Shown here piece after piece: positions 22,437 through 32,841 of a DNA stretch of 64,000 nt; positions within the stretch are counted from its first letter, which is position 1; the number at the start of each line of letters is the position of its first letter. The stretch comes from Turnera subulata (lineage: Eukaryota > Streptophyta > Magnoliopsida > Malpighiales > Passifloraceae). The notes under the pieces were generated by a model. That model was not told the DNA's origin. It was given only the letters and a program-made list of their open reading frames with translations, and searched no databases. The stretch is taken from positions 3,751 to 67,750 of the forward strand of contig JAKUCV010007726.1 in assembly GCA_028386065.3 (NCBI GenBank), given 5' to 3'. The position numbers and the translations under genes were made by a program.

Positions 22437-22539
22437 GGCGGTCATGTGGATGAATGACCGCCGCCACCCGGCGGTCTTGCCTGGATGACCGCCAGCAATT
22501 GTGGTCTTTACGACATGACCGCCGGCTGTGGCGGTCATG
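22437..22539. promoter_or_regulatory. Triple GGCGGTCAT inverted-motif cluster
   Basis: Three inverted pairs: GGCGGTCAT/ATGACCGCC at 22,437-22,462; GGCGGTC/ATGACCGCC at 22,470-22,493; and CATGACCGCC/GGCGGTCATG at 22,514-22,539. They lie about 75-180 bp upstream of a plus-strand TATA-like box and the antisense ORF. The same motif sits upstream of the LTR TATA boxes. The function as a shared binding site is inferred. Confidence 0.55.
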
Positions 22540-22613
22540 TCCTTTGGAACTTTCCTTTCTGGTTTCCAGGCCTGGGCTTTAGGGTTTTCACGAATTCCAC
22601 TGACGCCGAAGTA

Positions 22614-22621
22614 ATATAAAT
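22614..22621 (+). promoter_or_regulatory. TATA-like box before the antisense ORF
   Basis: ATATAAAT about 75 bp before the ATG at 22,689, on the plus strand. Position and sequence fit a plant core promoter; this was not tested. Confidence 0.45.
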
Positions 22622-22688
22622 AAAGCCTTGGGTACCCAGAGACCTTCATAACTTGCTAGAATATCTTTCAAACACATCTAAGGTAGCC

Positions 22689-23957
22689 ATGAGTGAAGAT
22701 TTTTGTGCCAAAGTGCTCCATTGGATGGGAAGTGTTCCCCAAGTGCGTCACCTTGATTTCAAGCTACCGGGGCTTTCTGCCTTATTCAACCTGGTCGAAG
22801 TGAAGGTCGATGAGGACCTAATCTGTGCTACAGTTATGTTCTGGGATCATGATCGCCGTGTGTTTTGTTTCGGCTCTTCTATAGTGGAACTCTGCCCATT
22901 GGTGGATGAATTCTGTGCACTCCTTGAAACCCAGGAAGAGAATGACGTTGCCACGGTTTCCCCCGCTGCAGTGACCAAATCTGTGGTTTGTGCCTTCTTC
23001 CGTTACTGATGAACAGATGGAATATCTGTTAGGTAAGGATGCGCATGTGAACTTGTCGCCGTTGGTTGATCAATACTCTGTCGATATTGTGTCACGCGGA
23101 TACCTCAAATGTGATGCATCATGGAAGAGGGGTCATGATCACGTCTTAGCTCTGGTGATGGTATGTGAATTCTTGCTGACTGGTCGCCCCGGTGTATGCC
23201 CTCTAAGTGTAGGTGCGTTGACGGCCAAATTGTTTAGGGGTCACAGTATAGTGCCTACTGTTTTAGGTGAAACTCTTGCTTATTTGGACACCCTGATAGA
23301 CCCTTGACCGGTTCCCCATTACTCCTCCAGGTATCATCTCTAGCTTTCACGCATCTTTGGGACTCATCTTCTTCCTCTTCTTAACTCATGAATTTTTTCC
23401 CTTGCAGATGTGGCTGTGTGATCACCTCAAACTGATCCATCCTTTACGATCCTATTTGTATACTTGGGTGGAATATAAGGAATGGGTCTCTCCTTTACTC
23501 CCTCTTCTATCAAGGAATGGGTGGTTTTGATGAAGCACTTAGAGGAATATGAAGTTATGTGGCACTGTCTTTGGTTCAAGATGCAAGAGGTGATTATCCA
23601 TACAGTTGTCAAAAGGTTGTGGTGCTTCCAGGGGTTCTTCGGACCACCTTTTATCATCCATCCAGGGTGGCTCGAAAATTTGGGCATGATCAGATGATTC
23701 CTCCTCTTCCTCTTCCGCCCCTTGATAGGTCAATGGATGACCGCACCATAAAGCTCTTGCAAGGGTATTGGAGTCTTCCTACAAAGATGAAGAATTGTAA
23801 CATCGCAAATCCCTATTCTTCTATGAATTATCAAAGGTGGTTGAAGAAGAGTGTGAGTGAGATTGAACGAATCCTCTCCGGTTACAGAGATAGACTCTTG
23901 GGATCGAACACTCGCCGAGAACCTGAGTCCCCAAGTGATTATAAGGAAGACGCTTAA
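22689..23957 (+). pseudogene. Tat-2 antisense ORF, DUF7745-like, spliced
   Basis: Runs opposite to gag-pol, downstream of the integrase. From ATG 22,689 (MSEDFCAKVLHWMG) it shows the DUF7745 order: KLPGLSALFNLVEVKVDEDL, FWDHDRRVFCFG with LCPLVDEFCALL, then after a frame break near 22,990 SPLVDQYSVDIVSRGYL and VPTVLGETLAYLD. A likely intron runs from GTATCATC (about 23,332) to the acceptor TTTTTCCCTTGCAG (ends 23,408). Exon 2 starts MWLCDHLKLIHP and ends with the FYHPSRVARKFGHDQM core and a stop at 23,955-23,957. A stop before the donor and the frame break inactivate this copy. DUF7745/plant-mobile-domain proteins have no settled function; similar antisense ORFs occur in Tat elements. Confidence 0.75.
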
Positions 23958-24130
23958 GCGTACTTAGATGTAACTCCCATTTCCTTTCTTGTCAATCTTT
24001 GGTCTTTTATTAATAAAGTGACCGGACCCGAATTGGGCTTCCTACATATCCATGGCTTACTACTTTTTTTCTCTTTTTTTTTTCGAGCGCATGGAATCAG
24101 GTCTACGTAGTCTTCTTACATCAATTCAGA

Positions 24131-25291
24131 TTACACGTGATACTTCTTTAATTGCTCCAAATTGACCGGCTCTTGAAATTTATTCCCATCCAAATCTCTA
24201 ACCCTTGTTGCCCCCTTCGGAAGGATCTCCTTGATGATGTAAGGCCCAATCCACTTAGCCTTGAACTTGCCCCTAGGGTCATGTACTGGTCGCCTTACTT
24301 CTTTCAGCATTAGATCCCCTTCTCTCAGTCTTATTTCCTTGACCCTTTTGTTAAAAGCTCGAGCTATCCTTCTTTGATACCCCTGCACATGGTATAAGGC
24401 TGATAGCCTCTTTTCATCTAGTAATGCCAATTGGTCGAGTCTTTCTTGCACCCAGTCTGTTTCAGGAAGCTTACTTTCCCGGGCTATTCTCAATGACTGC
24501 ACTTCGAGTTCTACGGGAAGTACAGCTTCCATGCCATATACTAAGGAATATGGGGTTGCACCTGTGGAAGATCTGATGGAGGTCCGATAACCCCATAACG
24601 CCAATGATAATTTTTCTGCCCATTCTCTGTGTGTGGATATCATTTTTCCCAGGATAGCCTTCATATTCTTATTGGCGGCTTCAACTGCAATGTTGGCTTG
24701 GGGTTGATAGGGTGAAGACTTATGACGATTGATTCCAAACTTCCGGCATAACCTCTCGACATCAGCTTTGAAGTGTGAACCATTATCCGATATTAACTTA
24801 TGTGGGACGCCATAACGATAAATAATGTTGTTGCGGATAAATTCGGCAACCTTCTTAGATGTGAGCACGGCGTATGACTCAGCTTCTACCCATTTGGTAA
24901 AGTAATCAATGGCCACCAATATGTACTCATGTCCATTCGTGGCTTTCGGGGTTATCTTTCCAATGAAATCAATGCCCCATGTGGAGAAGGGCCAAGGTGA
25001 AGACATGGGTATTATTAGTAATGTTGGTCTTTGTTGCAACTTCCCGTGAACTTGACATGTGTGGCAACACTTCACAAATTTTGCACAGTCGGCCTCCATT
25101 GTTGACCAAAAATATCCTAGCCATAATATTTTCCAAGCCAACATGTCCCCTCCCATGTGTGGGCTCCCTTCTCCCTCATGGATTTCCTTCATGATCCGTT
25201 TTGCTTCCCTTGTACTTACACATAACAGGTGGGACCCCGTAGCATGTCTTTTGTAAAGATTCTCAGCACATATGACATATTCCCCAGCCAA
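24131..25291 (-). CDS. Tat-2 integrase
   Basis: An open frame of 386 codons. The N-terminal zinc-binding region is visible (EIHEGEGSPHMGG, then KCCHTCQVHGK). The catalytic core has WGIDFIGKI with the first Asp, KLISDNGSHFKADVERLCRK with the second Asp, and NIAVEAANKNMKAI with the Glu, so D,D,E looks intact. The C-terminal domain contains REGDLMLKEVRRP and FKAKWIGPYIIKEILPKGA and ends LEQLKKYHV. As part of Pol it would join Tat cDNA to the genome in the nucleus. It is the best preserved Tat domain in the window, but upstream RNase H and RT frames are broken, so full Gag-Pol is not made. Confidence 0.88.
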   Translation of the reverse strand: MAGEYVICAENLYKRHATGSHLLCVSTREAKRIMKEIHEGEGSPHMGGDMLAWKILWLGYFWSTMEADCAKFVKCCHTCQVHGKLQQRPTLLIIPMSSPWPFSTWGIDFIGKITPKATNGHEYILVAIDYFTKWVEAESYAVLTSKKVAEFIRNNIIYRYGVPHKLISDNGSHFKADVERLCRKFGINRHKSSPYQPQANIAVEAANKNMKAILGKMISTHREWAEKLSLALWGYRTSIRSSTGATPYSLVYGMEAVLPVELEVQSLRIARESKLPETDWVQERLDQLALLDEKRLSALYHVQGYQRRIARAFNKRVKEIRLREGDLMLKEVRRPVHDPRGKFKAKWIGPYIIKEILPKGATRVRDLDGNKFQEPVNLEQLKKYHV

Positions 25292-25309
25292 TCTCCTCAG
25301 AGTCTTCTT

Positions 25310-26523
25310 CTATTTAGTTGTTGCTTCCTCAGGTAATGTCCCTTCCCTAAGGTACTCCAGTATGTCTTTATACCAATGATCCAAGTCATCATCGTCCCCA
25401 GTTTGGCCATGTGATGGTTGATCTATCTTCACTATGGTGTGAGCTATGATGGAGGTCTCGTTGGGGTTCAACTGATTCAGGTAGCTTTGGAACCTGGATT
25501 CACTTGTCTTCTCATTCCGGTGGAAGGATGGCTTGTCCCTCCTCTGGACTGTTAAGGGCAGGATAATGGTATTTTTTGGCATCCCCATCATTGAGGAGAG
25601 TGTAGCTAATGCATTAGCGAACTGGTTGTCTCTCCTTGGTACATACTGGAAGTCGATCATCTCAAATTTGGCGGCTAGGATCTGCAGGTAATCGTGGTAA
25701 GGTGTCAGCTTTTCTTCTTTGATTATCCATTCTCCTTTGGCTTGGAATATTACCAGAGCTGAATCCCAAATACTCTCATCTGTTTGATCCCCATATTGAA
25801 TGTTATCTCCAAGCCAATGATGCATGCCTCATATTCAGCCACATTGTTGGTCACCTTGAATTCCAACTTACAAGAGATTGGGTAAGTTACCCCATCAGGA
25901 GACATAAGAATTACTCATGTCCCAAAGCCATTCGTGTTAGCTGCCCCGTCGAAATGCATCTCCCAGGTTGGTGTCTCTAAGTTCATTATTTCTTCGTTCG
26001 AAAATTGCGGTTCAAACCTCTCATTACTCCCAATTGGTTGAGAAGCTAAGAAGTCAGCTATGGCACCTCCCTTGATGATCTTTTGTGAAACAAACCGGAC
26101 ATCAAATTGTGATAGAATTGCCACCCTTCTGCTTGTGCGGCTGCTTGGTACTGGCTTCTCCATTAAGTATTTGATGGGATCCATCCGAGAGATGAGCAAA
26201 ACTTCAAAAGAGATGAAATAGTACCGGAGCTTTTGACAGGCCTATGTTAGCGCCACACAAGTCTTCTCTACCATGTTGTAATTCAATTTGTATCCATTGA
26301 ATTTCTTGCTCAAGTACTAGAAGGCGGTCTCAGTGCTGGAGTCCGGTAAATATTGAGCTAGCATTGCACCCATGGCTTCTTCCATGATAGTTAAGTATAA
26401 CAACAAAGGTTTCCCGAGCCTAGGAGGTTGGAGTACTGAAGGGTTGGACAGATACATCTTAATTTTCTCTAAAGCATCCTGGCACTGGTCATCCCATTTA
26501 ACTAGGACCGCCTTTTTGAGCAA
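25310..26523 (-). pseudogene. Tat-2 RNase H and second RNase H (frameshifted)
   Basis: Three frame pieces follow one another: KPLLLYLTIMEEAMGAMLAQ (first RNase H, 26,317-26,523), ISRMDPIKYLMEKPVPSSRT through MHFDGAANTNGFGT (25,915-26,199, start of the second RNase H), and WDSALVIFQAKGEWIIKEEK onward (25,310-25,825). The dual RNase H arrangement repeats that of Tat-1 and places the element in the Tat lineage. Frame breaks near 26,300, 25,915 and 25,825 disable it. Confidence 0.85.
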
Positions 26524-27612
26524 GCGGTGAATGGATGCACAAATGCTGGAGAGCTGGGCGATGAAACGACTGACATACTGTATCCGCCCAAGAAAGCTTC
26601 AGACTTCTTTCTCACTCTTCGGGGTTGGCATTTCTTGAATAGCTTTGATCTTAAAAGGGTCTACTTCTATGCCCCGCTCGCTCACCATGAAGCCCAACAG
26701 CTTCCCTACTTGGACTCCAAAGACACACTTCCGAGGGTTAATTCTCATGCTGAACTCCCGACATCTCTCAAAGAACTTTTTTAGGTTGATCACATGGGAT
26801 TCTAGAGTTTCTGACTTCACGATCATATCATCAACATAAACCTTAACTTCTTTGTGCATCATGTCATGTAAGAGTATGGTGGCCATCCTTTGGTATGTTG
26901 CTCCGGCATTGATTAATCCAAAAGGTATGACCTTGTAGGAAAACGTACCCCATTCTATCTGAAAGGATGTTTTGTGCTTATCTTCTGGTGCCATCTTCAC
27001 TTGGTTGTACCCTGAGAATCCATCCATAAAGGATAACAAAGCATGTCCAGTCGTCGCATCCACCAAAAGATCAATGTGCGGAAATGAGAACTCATCTTTG
27101 GGGCAGGCCTTGTTCAAATCTCGGTAGTCCACACACATTCTTACCTTCCCATCCTTTTTCGGAAATGGCACTATGTTGGCTAACCATTCAGGATACTCAA
27201 TCACTTCTAGGAACCCGGCCCGAATCTGCCTCTCGACCTCTTCTTTTACTTTCAAGGCGTACCGAGGTTGGAGACGAGGGGGCTTTCTGCTTTACAGGTT
27301 TGGCATTAGGAAAAGGGCTTTCTGGTGTTGAGCAATGGTTGGATCAATGCCCGACATATCTTCAAATACGTCTACATACTCCCTGATCAAGGTTGCTAAG
27401 TCATCTTGAATCACCCCGTCGAGAGCCGTGCCAATTTTTGTGATCTTTGGATCAATCTCAGTACCCAGATTGATTTAGATAGAATTCGGGAGTTCATTCA
27501 TCTCATTACATTCACACATATTATGCATGCAATAAATATTATCACAGAAAACATCCAAGTAAACAAAAGAGTGTCTCATTTCAATACTTTGGGATATGAA
27601 TACATCATCATT
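26524..27612 (-). pseudogene. Tat-2 reverse transcriptase
   Basis: A 218-codon frame (26,599-27,255) carries WLANIVPFPKKDGKVRMCVD, LNKACPKDEFSFPHIDLLVD, SFMDGFSGYNQVKMAPEDKH, GLINAGATYQRMATILLHDM and the catalytic YVDDMIVKS, all intact. It ends in GFMVSERGIEVDPFKI before a stop. The N-terminal part (27,256-27,612) is frameshifted relative to the core. As in Tat-1, the region between the Gag zinc motif and RT is an acidic, Ser-rich linker with no protease core. Confidence 0.85.
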
Positions 27613-29060
27613 TTACATAGTTTTGGAATAGGAGAAGCTAAGATCAAGGGGATCATTGTCTGATTCCTTGGTTACATCTTCAAACTCACTATCTACTTCG
27701 GATTCACTCTCGGACTCGGAGGCTATGGAAGGATCCACGTCAACTTCTTCTTCATTTGTCTTTAAGATGATGCTTGATCTGTGCCACTCCCAATTTCTAC
27801 CTGTCTGAGTGGTGTCTTGGGTGATAAGTCTTGCAAACCTTCTCTCCTCCTTCCCTTGGTCAATGTTGAGCATGAAGTAGTCTTCTTCATCCATCCATTT
27901 CGTAGAGTTAATCCCCTTGGCGCTATTTTGGTTAGGCAATATGATTTCTTTTTGTTCCAACAAATCCTGAACCTTGTGGCATTATGATTTCTTTTTGTTC
28001 CAACAAATCCTGAACCTTGTGGCGAAGTAGGAGGCATTCGTCAGTGGTATGTCCGATCATTTGGTGGAACTTACAATACTTGCTTGGGTCTCCTCTAATA
28101 GATGAGTCGGGCTTAGGCTCTAAAGGTCGTAGCAGACCTCCCTCCACACACTTTCTGAACATCTTCCCTAAAGAGATGGGCAAAGGGGAAAACTCTCTCA
28201 GTTTGGGTCCAACCTGAGCGGCCATATAATTTACTCCAACTGTCTTCTTTCCCAGGGTCGCACCTGGATTCCTTCTAAATGTTGAGGCATCTGTTGAGAC
28301 CTTGATTTTCCCCAAATTGATGGCATCTTCCAGTTGCATCCCTACCCCGACAAGGGCTTTGAAATTGGCATAGTAATTACCAATCACAGTAAGCCGGCTG
28401 CAGATTCTTAATGACCATCTGTATCTGATCCTCCTCGGTAAGTCTATTCACCATTTGGGAGGCCTTATTGCACCACCATAAAATAAAGGCAGAAAAACTT
28501 TCCTGGGTGCCTTGCTTAGTCGTTTCCAGATCCCTTTTTGTGACATCCACCTCAGTGTTGTAGCTCTATTGATTCAAGAACTCCTTGCAAATATCTTCCC
28601 ATTTGCTTACTCTGTCTTGGTCCAAAGTCATGAACCACTTCAAAGCCGACCCTGACAAGGTCCTTTGGAATAACTGGACCATCAGCTCCAGTCCTATCCC
28701 CATAGGCTGCAGCATCCTTATATAGATCTTTAAGTGGGGTGTAGGACACCCCATCCCATTAAACTTCTCAATGTTAGGCATTTTGAATTTTGCAAGTAGC
28801 CGGGCTTCAGGAAACAAGGACAGGCGGTCTAAGTTCCAGTCATCCTCCTTCTTCTTCATGGCTCTTGCACCATCGAACCACCGCCCCGTGCCATTTCATC
28901 ACCATCATTTTGTTTTGAAGCTTGTCCCCCATTACTCCCAGGGGACGCAGATCCTTGCTTGAGAATCATCAGTGCATCCCTCACAGCTGGATCTTGCAGC
29001 AGGAATTCCAGGGTCACATCTGTCTTGGTAGTGTTATCTTCACTTTTCTTGCTCTAATAT
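27613..29060 (-). pseudogene. Tat-2 Gag and acidic linker (frameshifted)
   Basis: Right to left: a Gag core with KFKMPNIEKFNGMGCPTPHL and LFQRTLSGSALKWFMTLDQD (28,566-28,859), then after a break MIGNYYANFKALVGVGMQLE, and a zinc-like motif YCKFHQMIGHTTDEC at about 28,030-28,075. The acidic linker FKTNEEEV/ESESESEVDSEFED type follows. Two or more frame breaks, at about 28,390 and 28,550, and a short tandem duplication inside (27,941-28,026) disable it. Gag assembles particles in active relatives. Confidence 0.8.
27941..28026. repeat. 43-bp tandem duplication inside Tat-2 Gag
   Basis: The block starting ATGATTTCTTTTTGTTCCAA occurs twice head to tail, at 27,941 and 27,984. Tat-1 has no second copy, so the duplication arose in Tat-2 and contributes to its broken frame. 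Confidence 0.85.
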
Positions 29061-29522
29061 CGAAGGAGGGTAGGTGTGAGAACTCTGGGTACCCAAGGGA
29101 TCACTCCTCTCTTTTAGGGTAAAGGACATGATGGAGGCACTCCATTTGTAATTACTTGAATTCATAATGATATACACCCAAATGCGCGTACCATTTATTG
29201 ATTCATAATGCATGAAATGCTCATAGTATGCAGTTAGTAGGGGGCTAAAAGGTTGCCTCTAGGGAATAGATTGACCTACTCACATGTGATAATGGATATC
29301 GCGTGAGGTCCAAGGCCAGTTAATCTCCATCATTACTGAGCATTAAGAAGCAGGTTCATGCAAGCCGCCATCACTTAAAGAAAGCATGTGGTAGACTTGG
29401 ATTCCCTCTCCCTCTTACGGTAAGGCTTTACATCAATCATCATGAATGCAAGGCACTTATGATGACAAGTATGAAGGCACACAAAGCGCAATGATTGCAC
29501 AAGGTTTCTTGAACCCACTACT
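29061..29522 (-). other. Tat-2 5' leader
   Basis: Noncoding leader between Gag and the PBS, aligned with 6,899-7,280 of Tat-1. No gene is visible. Confidence 0.65.
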
Positions 29523-29540
29523 TCCCCAGTGGAGTCGCTA
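29523..29540 (-). promoter_or_regulatory. Tat-2 primer-binding site (tRNA-Arg type)
   Basis: Plus-strand TCCCCAGTGGAGTCGCTA equals the tRNA-Arg 3' end apart from one change in the CCA-adjacent bases. It is two bases from the LTR edge at 29,543, as in Tat-1. Confidence 0.82.
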
Positions 29541-29542
29541 AC

Positions 29543-31095
29543 TGTGAGAACCCGACCCAGAATCACCTGGGCCTTCTCACCTATTCCTTTTACCTTCTCC
29601 CTCGGGTCAATGCCATGTCATTGGAGTCGCCACCCAAGTTTTATTAAGGGAAAAACTTGGAAAAAATCTTCATATGACTCCTTTAGGCAACCGGTCATAG
29701 CGAACCAAAGACATGGGATCGGGAGTTCATCACGGATGGGAAGCTGTTAGGCACCCATCCGTGTTGGGTCGAAACTTTGTGCAATTGTAAAGCATAAGTG
29801 TGCCTTGTGCAGGTGTGCATGTGTGGAAAGTAAAAGAATGGGAGAGGAGAAGAAGATTTGGCTTGCATCCCATTGTGAAACCGAGACTACCTACGTACCC
29901 GAGTGATCGGGGTCAAAGCCACATAGTTCAAAACATGGCATAAATTGGCCACTTACATCATCAAAGCATCAGTATGGGATCAACAAGAATCAATCAAATA
30001 GAGGGATTAGTGTTACCTCTTGTAGCCCTCCTCTAACTCCTTATAATGGGTTGTGCTCTCCACCCACCTTCTTGCCACTCCTTAGCTCTATGGTTGATCC
30101 TCTTCTTGATTCCTCCTTGTTGGACTACTACTGGAGCTCCCCACAAAAATTCTCCAGAGTTTCTGCCTTAGAATATATTTATGAGCTTGGAGAGATAGAG
30201 TTTCTCCAAGCAACAAAAGCTTATGAGTGTGTATGTGTAGAATCTTGTGTCCTTTGAAATGTTGGTGAGGGATCCTATTTATAGTGTTCTGGGAAGCCTA
30301 GGGGCGTGGACCTACTTAATGGTGAAGATCATGCCCGAAACTCTGGTCCAAAACCGTGTAGGATCGAAAAAAGAAACAAAATCGAAGATTTGGGCAAGTC
30401 TGGAAGGTGAGGACCGCCATGGCCGGCGGTCATCGGTTGGATGTCTGCCAGGCCTGTCGGTCATCCTAGCGATGACCGCCGGTCACCTGGCGTACCAACC
30501 GTTCTTTCCTTTTCCGGACCCCCAATCCCCCTAATTCAACCCTGATCTGATCCTACCGCGTAATCAACCCAGAATCACTCAATTACTTGATTATCACTCC
30601 CCTAAATCATTCCATAATTGATTGATTACACATTAACACCCATTTCATGCAAAATCATACCAAAACAACATTTCCAATTAAATGATGATTTAACTCTGAT
30701 TTTCCATAAAAATCAGAGCTAAAATTAACCTGCAAGAAATGTGTTAATGAGCTGGACAAACTCTAGAGAATTAATTAACTTGAGCCTTTGAACCCATTCT
30801 CAAACCAAGAATAAAGCATCTCAATATAATCGGGTTAAAAATAAGTAAAAGGCCCAAGCAACATATTTTAGTTTTAATAAACCTTAATGTATGTTTTATC
30901 CTAAGATCAAATCATCTCATTAATCCTAGCACTCATATACATATAGGCTTAAGCTACCAATATACATTAATTTTACTAAGTTAAACTCTTATCATGCCTT
31001 AACTCAAAATCAAATCATCTCATTAACCTTAAGTTGAAGCATGTCTGGAATCCAATTTTAGTAAAATGTTCATGGGTCAAATTTGGGTGTTCACA
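29543..31095 (-). mobile_element. Tat-2 5' LTR
   Basis: 1,553 bp, from TGTGAGAACCCGACCC to TTTGGGTGTTCACA, with perfect TGTGA/TCACA ends. The minus-strand TATA box CTATAAATAGG is at 30,274-30,284. A GGCGGTCAT...ATGACCGCC motif cluster at 30,412-30,490 lies upstream of the TATA in the sense direction. The outer flank GGAGC (31,096-31,100) is one side of the expected TSD. The other side would be outside the window if Tat-1 is nested in the Tat-2 3' region. The LTR interrupts the coiled-coil gene fragment to the right. Confidence 0.88.
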
Positions 31096-32841
31096 GGAGC
31101 GCTTTCAACTCCTTTCGAAGGGAATCCAACTTAGTCTTGTGCTTCTCTGTTTCTGAGGAGGCAAAGGTCACGTCTTGAGTGCACTTCTCATAGCGATCTT
31201 TCTCTGACTGGAGAGACTTGGAAAGCTTAGAACACTCAGACTCGGCAGCCTGTTTCTGACAATACAGTTCTTGATTGTATGTGGCAATGGCATTAGCCAT
31301 GAGAAGTCCCTAGAGGGGAGGTAGAATAAAAAGTTAGGAGTCAAGGAAGGTGATTACCAAGAAAAGAAAGGTAAAAGGCTCACCTGAGTGAGAGAAGCGA
31401 TGTAACCAGGAAACAGGAAGGGCATAATGTCCATGTACTTTGCGCGATGGTCAGGGCACTCCTCGTAAACCTTCTCATAGAAAGCTGCAAGAGCGTGTTC
31501 CGGAAGGCCCTCTCTAGCGAAACCCTCCATAACTCTGATCAAGGATGGAAAGTCGAGATTCTTTATGGAGTCAGCGGTGTTGATGGGGATCTTCTTGGCT
31601 TGAGAGGGATCCTCTTAGTGCAAGGCAGAGGACGAGTCCCCTTTAGCAAGATTGGAAAGTGGGGAAGAGTGGATCCTGCAAAGATTGGACTCGGAGCTCG
31701 AATGCTTGCCCCCAAGGGACTCTTGAGGCTGCTCCGTGTGGTTCACGAAGATGGAGGAGGAATACCCGAGACTTTCGAGGAGCTCATGGATTTCTCCAAC
31801 AAGGATTGGAAACAGGAGGAGTTGCTACCGCCCTTACCGGTGGTGGGGGAAAGAGAACCCTCAGTGGCCACAGAGGAGCGATGGCACTTATCGCGGTCGG
31901 AAGCTAGATCCGAAAAGGTAGGGGAGCGAGCGCGTGTGACACCCTGGGGTCTATGAGGGCGGGAAGTGTACGCCGGTGCCGAGATGAGCATGGACAAGGA
32001 GCGGCTTCTGGCAGGCTTCTAGAAGGAGGGGCACGGGAATGAACCGATCCACACCGGAATAGGAGAGATCCTGAGACTGTGTAGGGATGGGGTTGCACAG
32101 TTAGAGCGATTTCGAAGTTGTACAGGTATGGGACTGTACAATTGAGAGTAGCTTAAACGGTTTGATGGGTACTAACTATATCAACAAGGTGCACCTACCT
32201 TTTCGGTGCTCATTCTAGAAAAACTCCAAAGTTAAACGTGCTTGACTTGGAGCAATTCTAGGATGGGTGACCTCCTGGGAAGTTTTCCCCGGAAACGTGC
32301 GAGTGAGGACAAAGCATGTTGGAAAGGTCCCGTGTTGGTCTGAATTGCATCAGGTTCAAAGGGTGTTATACTATTCGGAAACCCTAAGTGTTCCTCAACG
32401 GTGCCTACGTTAACCTGGATCTTAATGACACCCTTTTTAAAGGGTTTCTTATTTTTGGGAATATAAAAAAGGTAACCTATGGCAGAAGGTCTACAAACAT
32501 ACACTAGATCTGACTCATCAGGGTTCCTCCTAGAGTTTTGATTTGAAAAAACCTAAAGAAAACGGGGAGCGAAGGGTTTACGAAGCGAATACGGCACCAC
32601 TGTTCAAAAGCGGCAAGAAAGAACCAGGAGAGGGGCTGAAGTTGAATTGGGGCTAAATTCAAAGCACTCAGAAATTCAATAACAAATCGGGAAAAGGGGA
32701 GAGTGACCCCCCGCCTCAATAAGGACTTTGAACATAAGAAATTGATTAGGAGGAGGAATCGTAAGATAAGACTCCTTATCAGATAGGGAGCCCACCGAAT
32801 AATAAGACCGGAACTCTTTCTGGGGGATTAGTTTCTCACCA
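31096..32841 (-). pseudogene. 'Putative gypsy-type transposon' gene fragment with coiled coil
   Basis: Minus strand. The N-proximal part has the pattern of the plant 'putative gypsy type transposon' family (Transposase_28-like): FPICY, FALNLAPIQLQPLSWFFLAA and FEQWCRIRFVNPSLPVFFRF (32,500-32,860). The C-proximal part has EHALAAFYEKVYEECPDHRA and FLFPGYIASLTQ, then an intron (donor CAG/GTGAGC, about 31,383; acceptor TCTAG, 31,310), then a Glu/Lys-rich coiled coil from GLLMANAIATYNQEL. The gene is cut at 31,095 by Tat-2 and disrupted near 32,100-32,373 by a Cassandra-like fragment. Such genes are transposon-derived; the function is unknown. A join to COBL sequence lies at about 32,842. Confidence 0.65.
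32100..32373 (+). mobile_element. Cassandra-like TRIM LTR fragment with 5S rRNA-derived segment
   Basis: Bases about 32,222-32,290 read like the 5S rRNA internal region: ACTCCAAAGTTAAACGTGCT, then CTAGGATGGGTGACCTCCTG and GGAAGT. Downstream, GTGAGGACAAAGCATG and CCCGTGTTGGTCTG match what I recall of Cassandra LTRs, which carry 5S-derived promoters. The right end is GGGTGTTATA at about 32,371; the left end is uncertain. It splits the gypsy-type gene. The lack of the 5S 5' and 3' ends and several changes argue against a working 5S gene. Confidence 0.65.

Noticed and set aside
31447..31956. 169-codon plus-strand ORF
   Set aside because: Antisense shadow of the gypsy-type gene, which has splice sites and a coiled coil on the minus strand.
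32222..32290. Functional 5S rRNA gene
   Set aside because: Only the internal part is present, with several changes and no proper 5' or 3' end; Cassandra-like flanks fit better.
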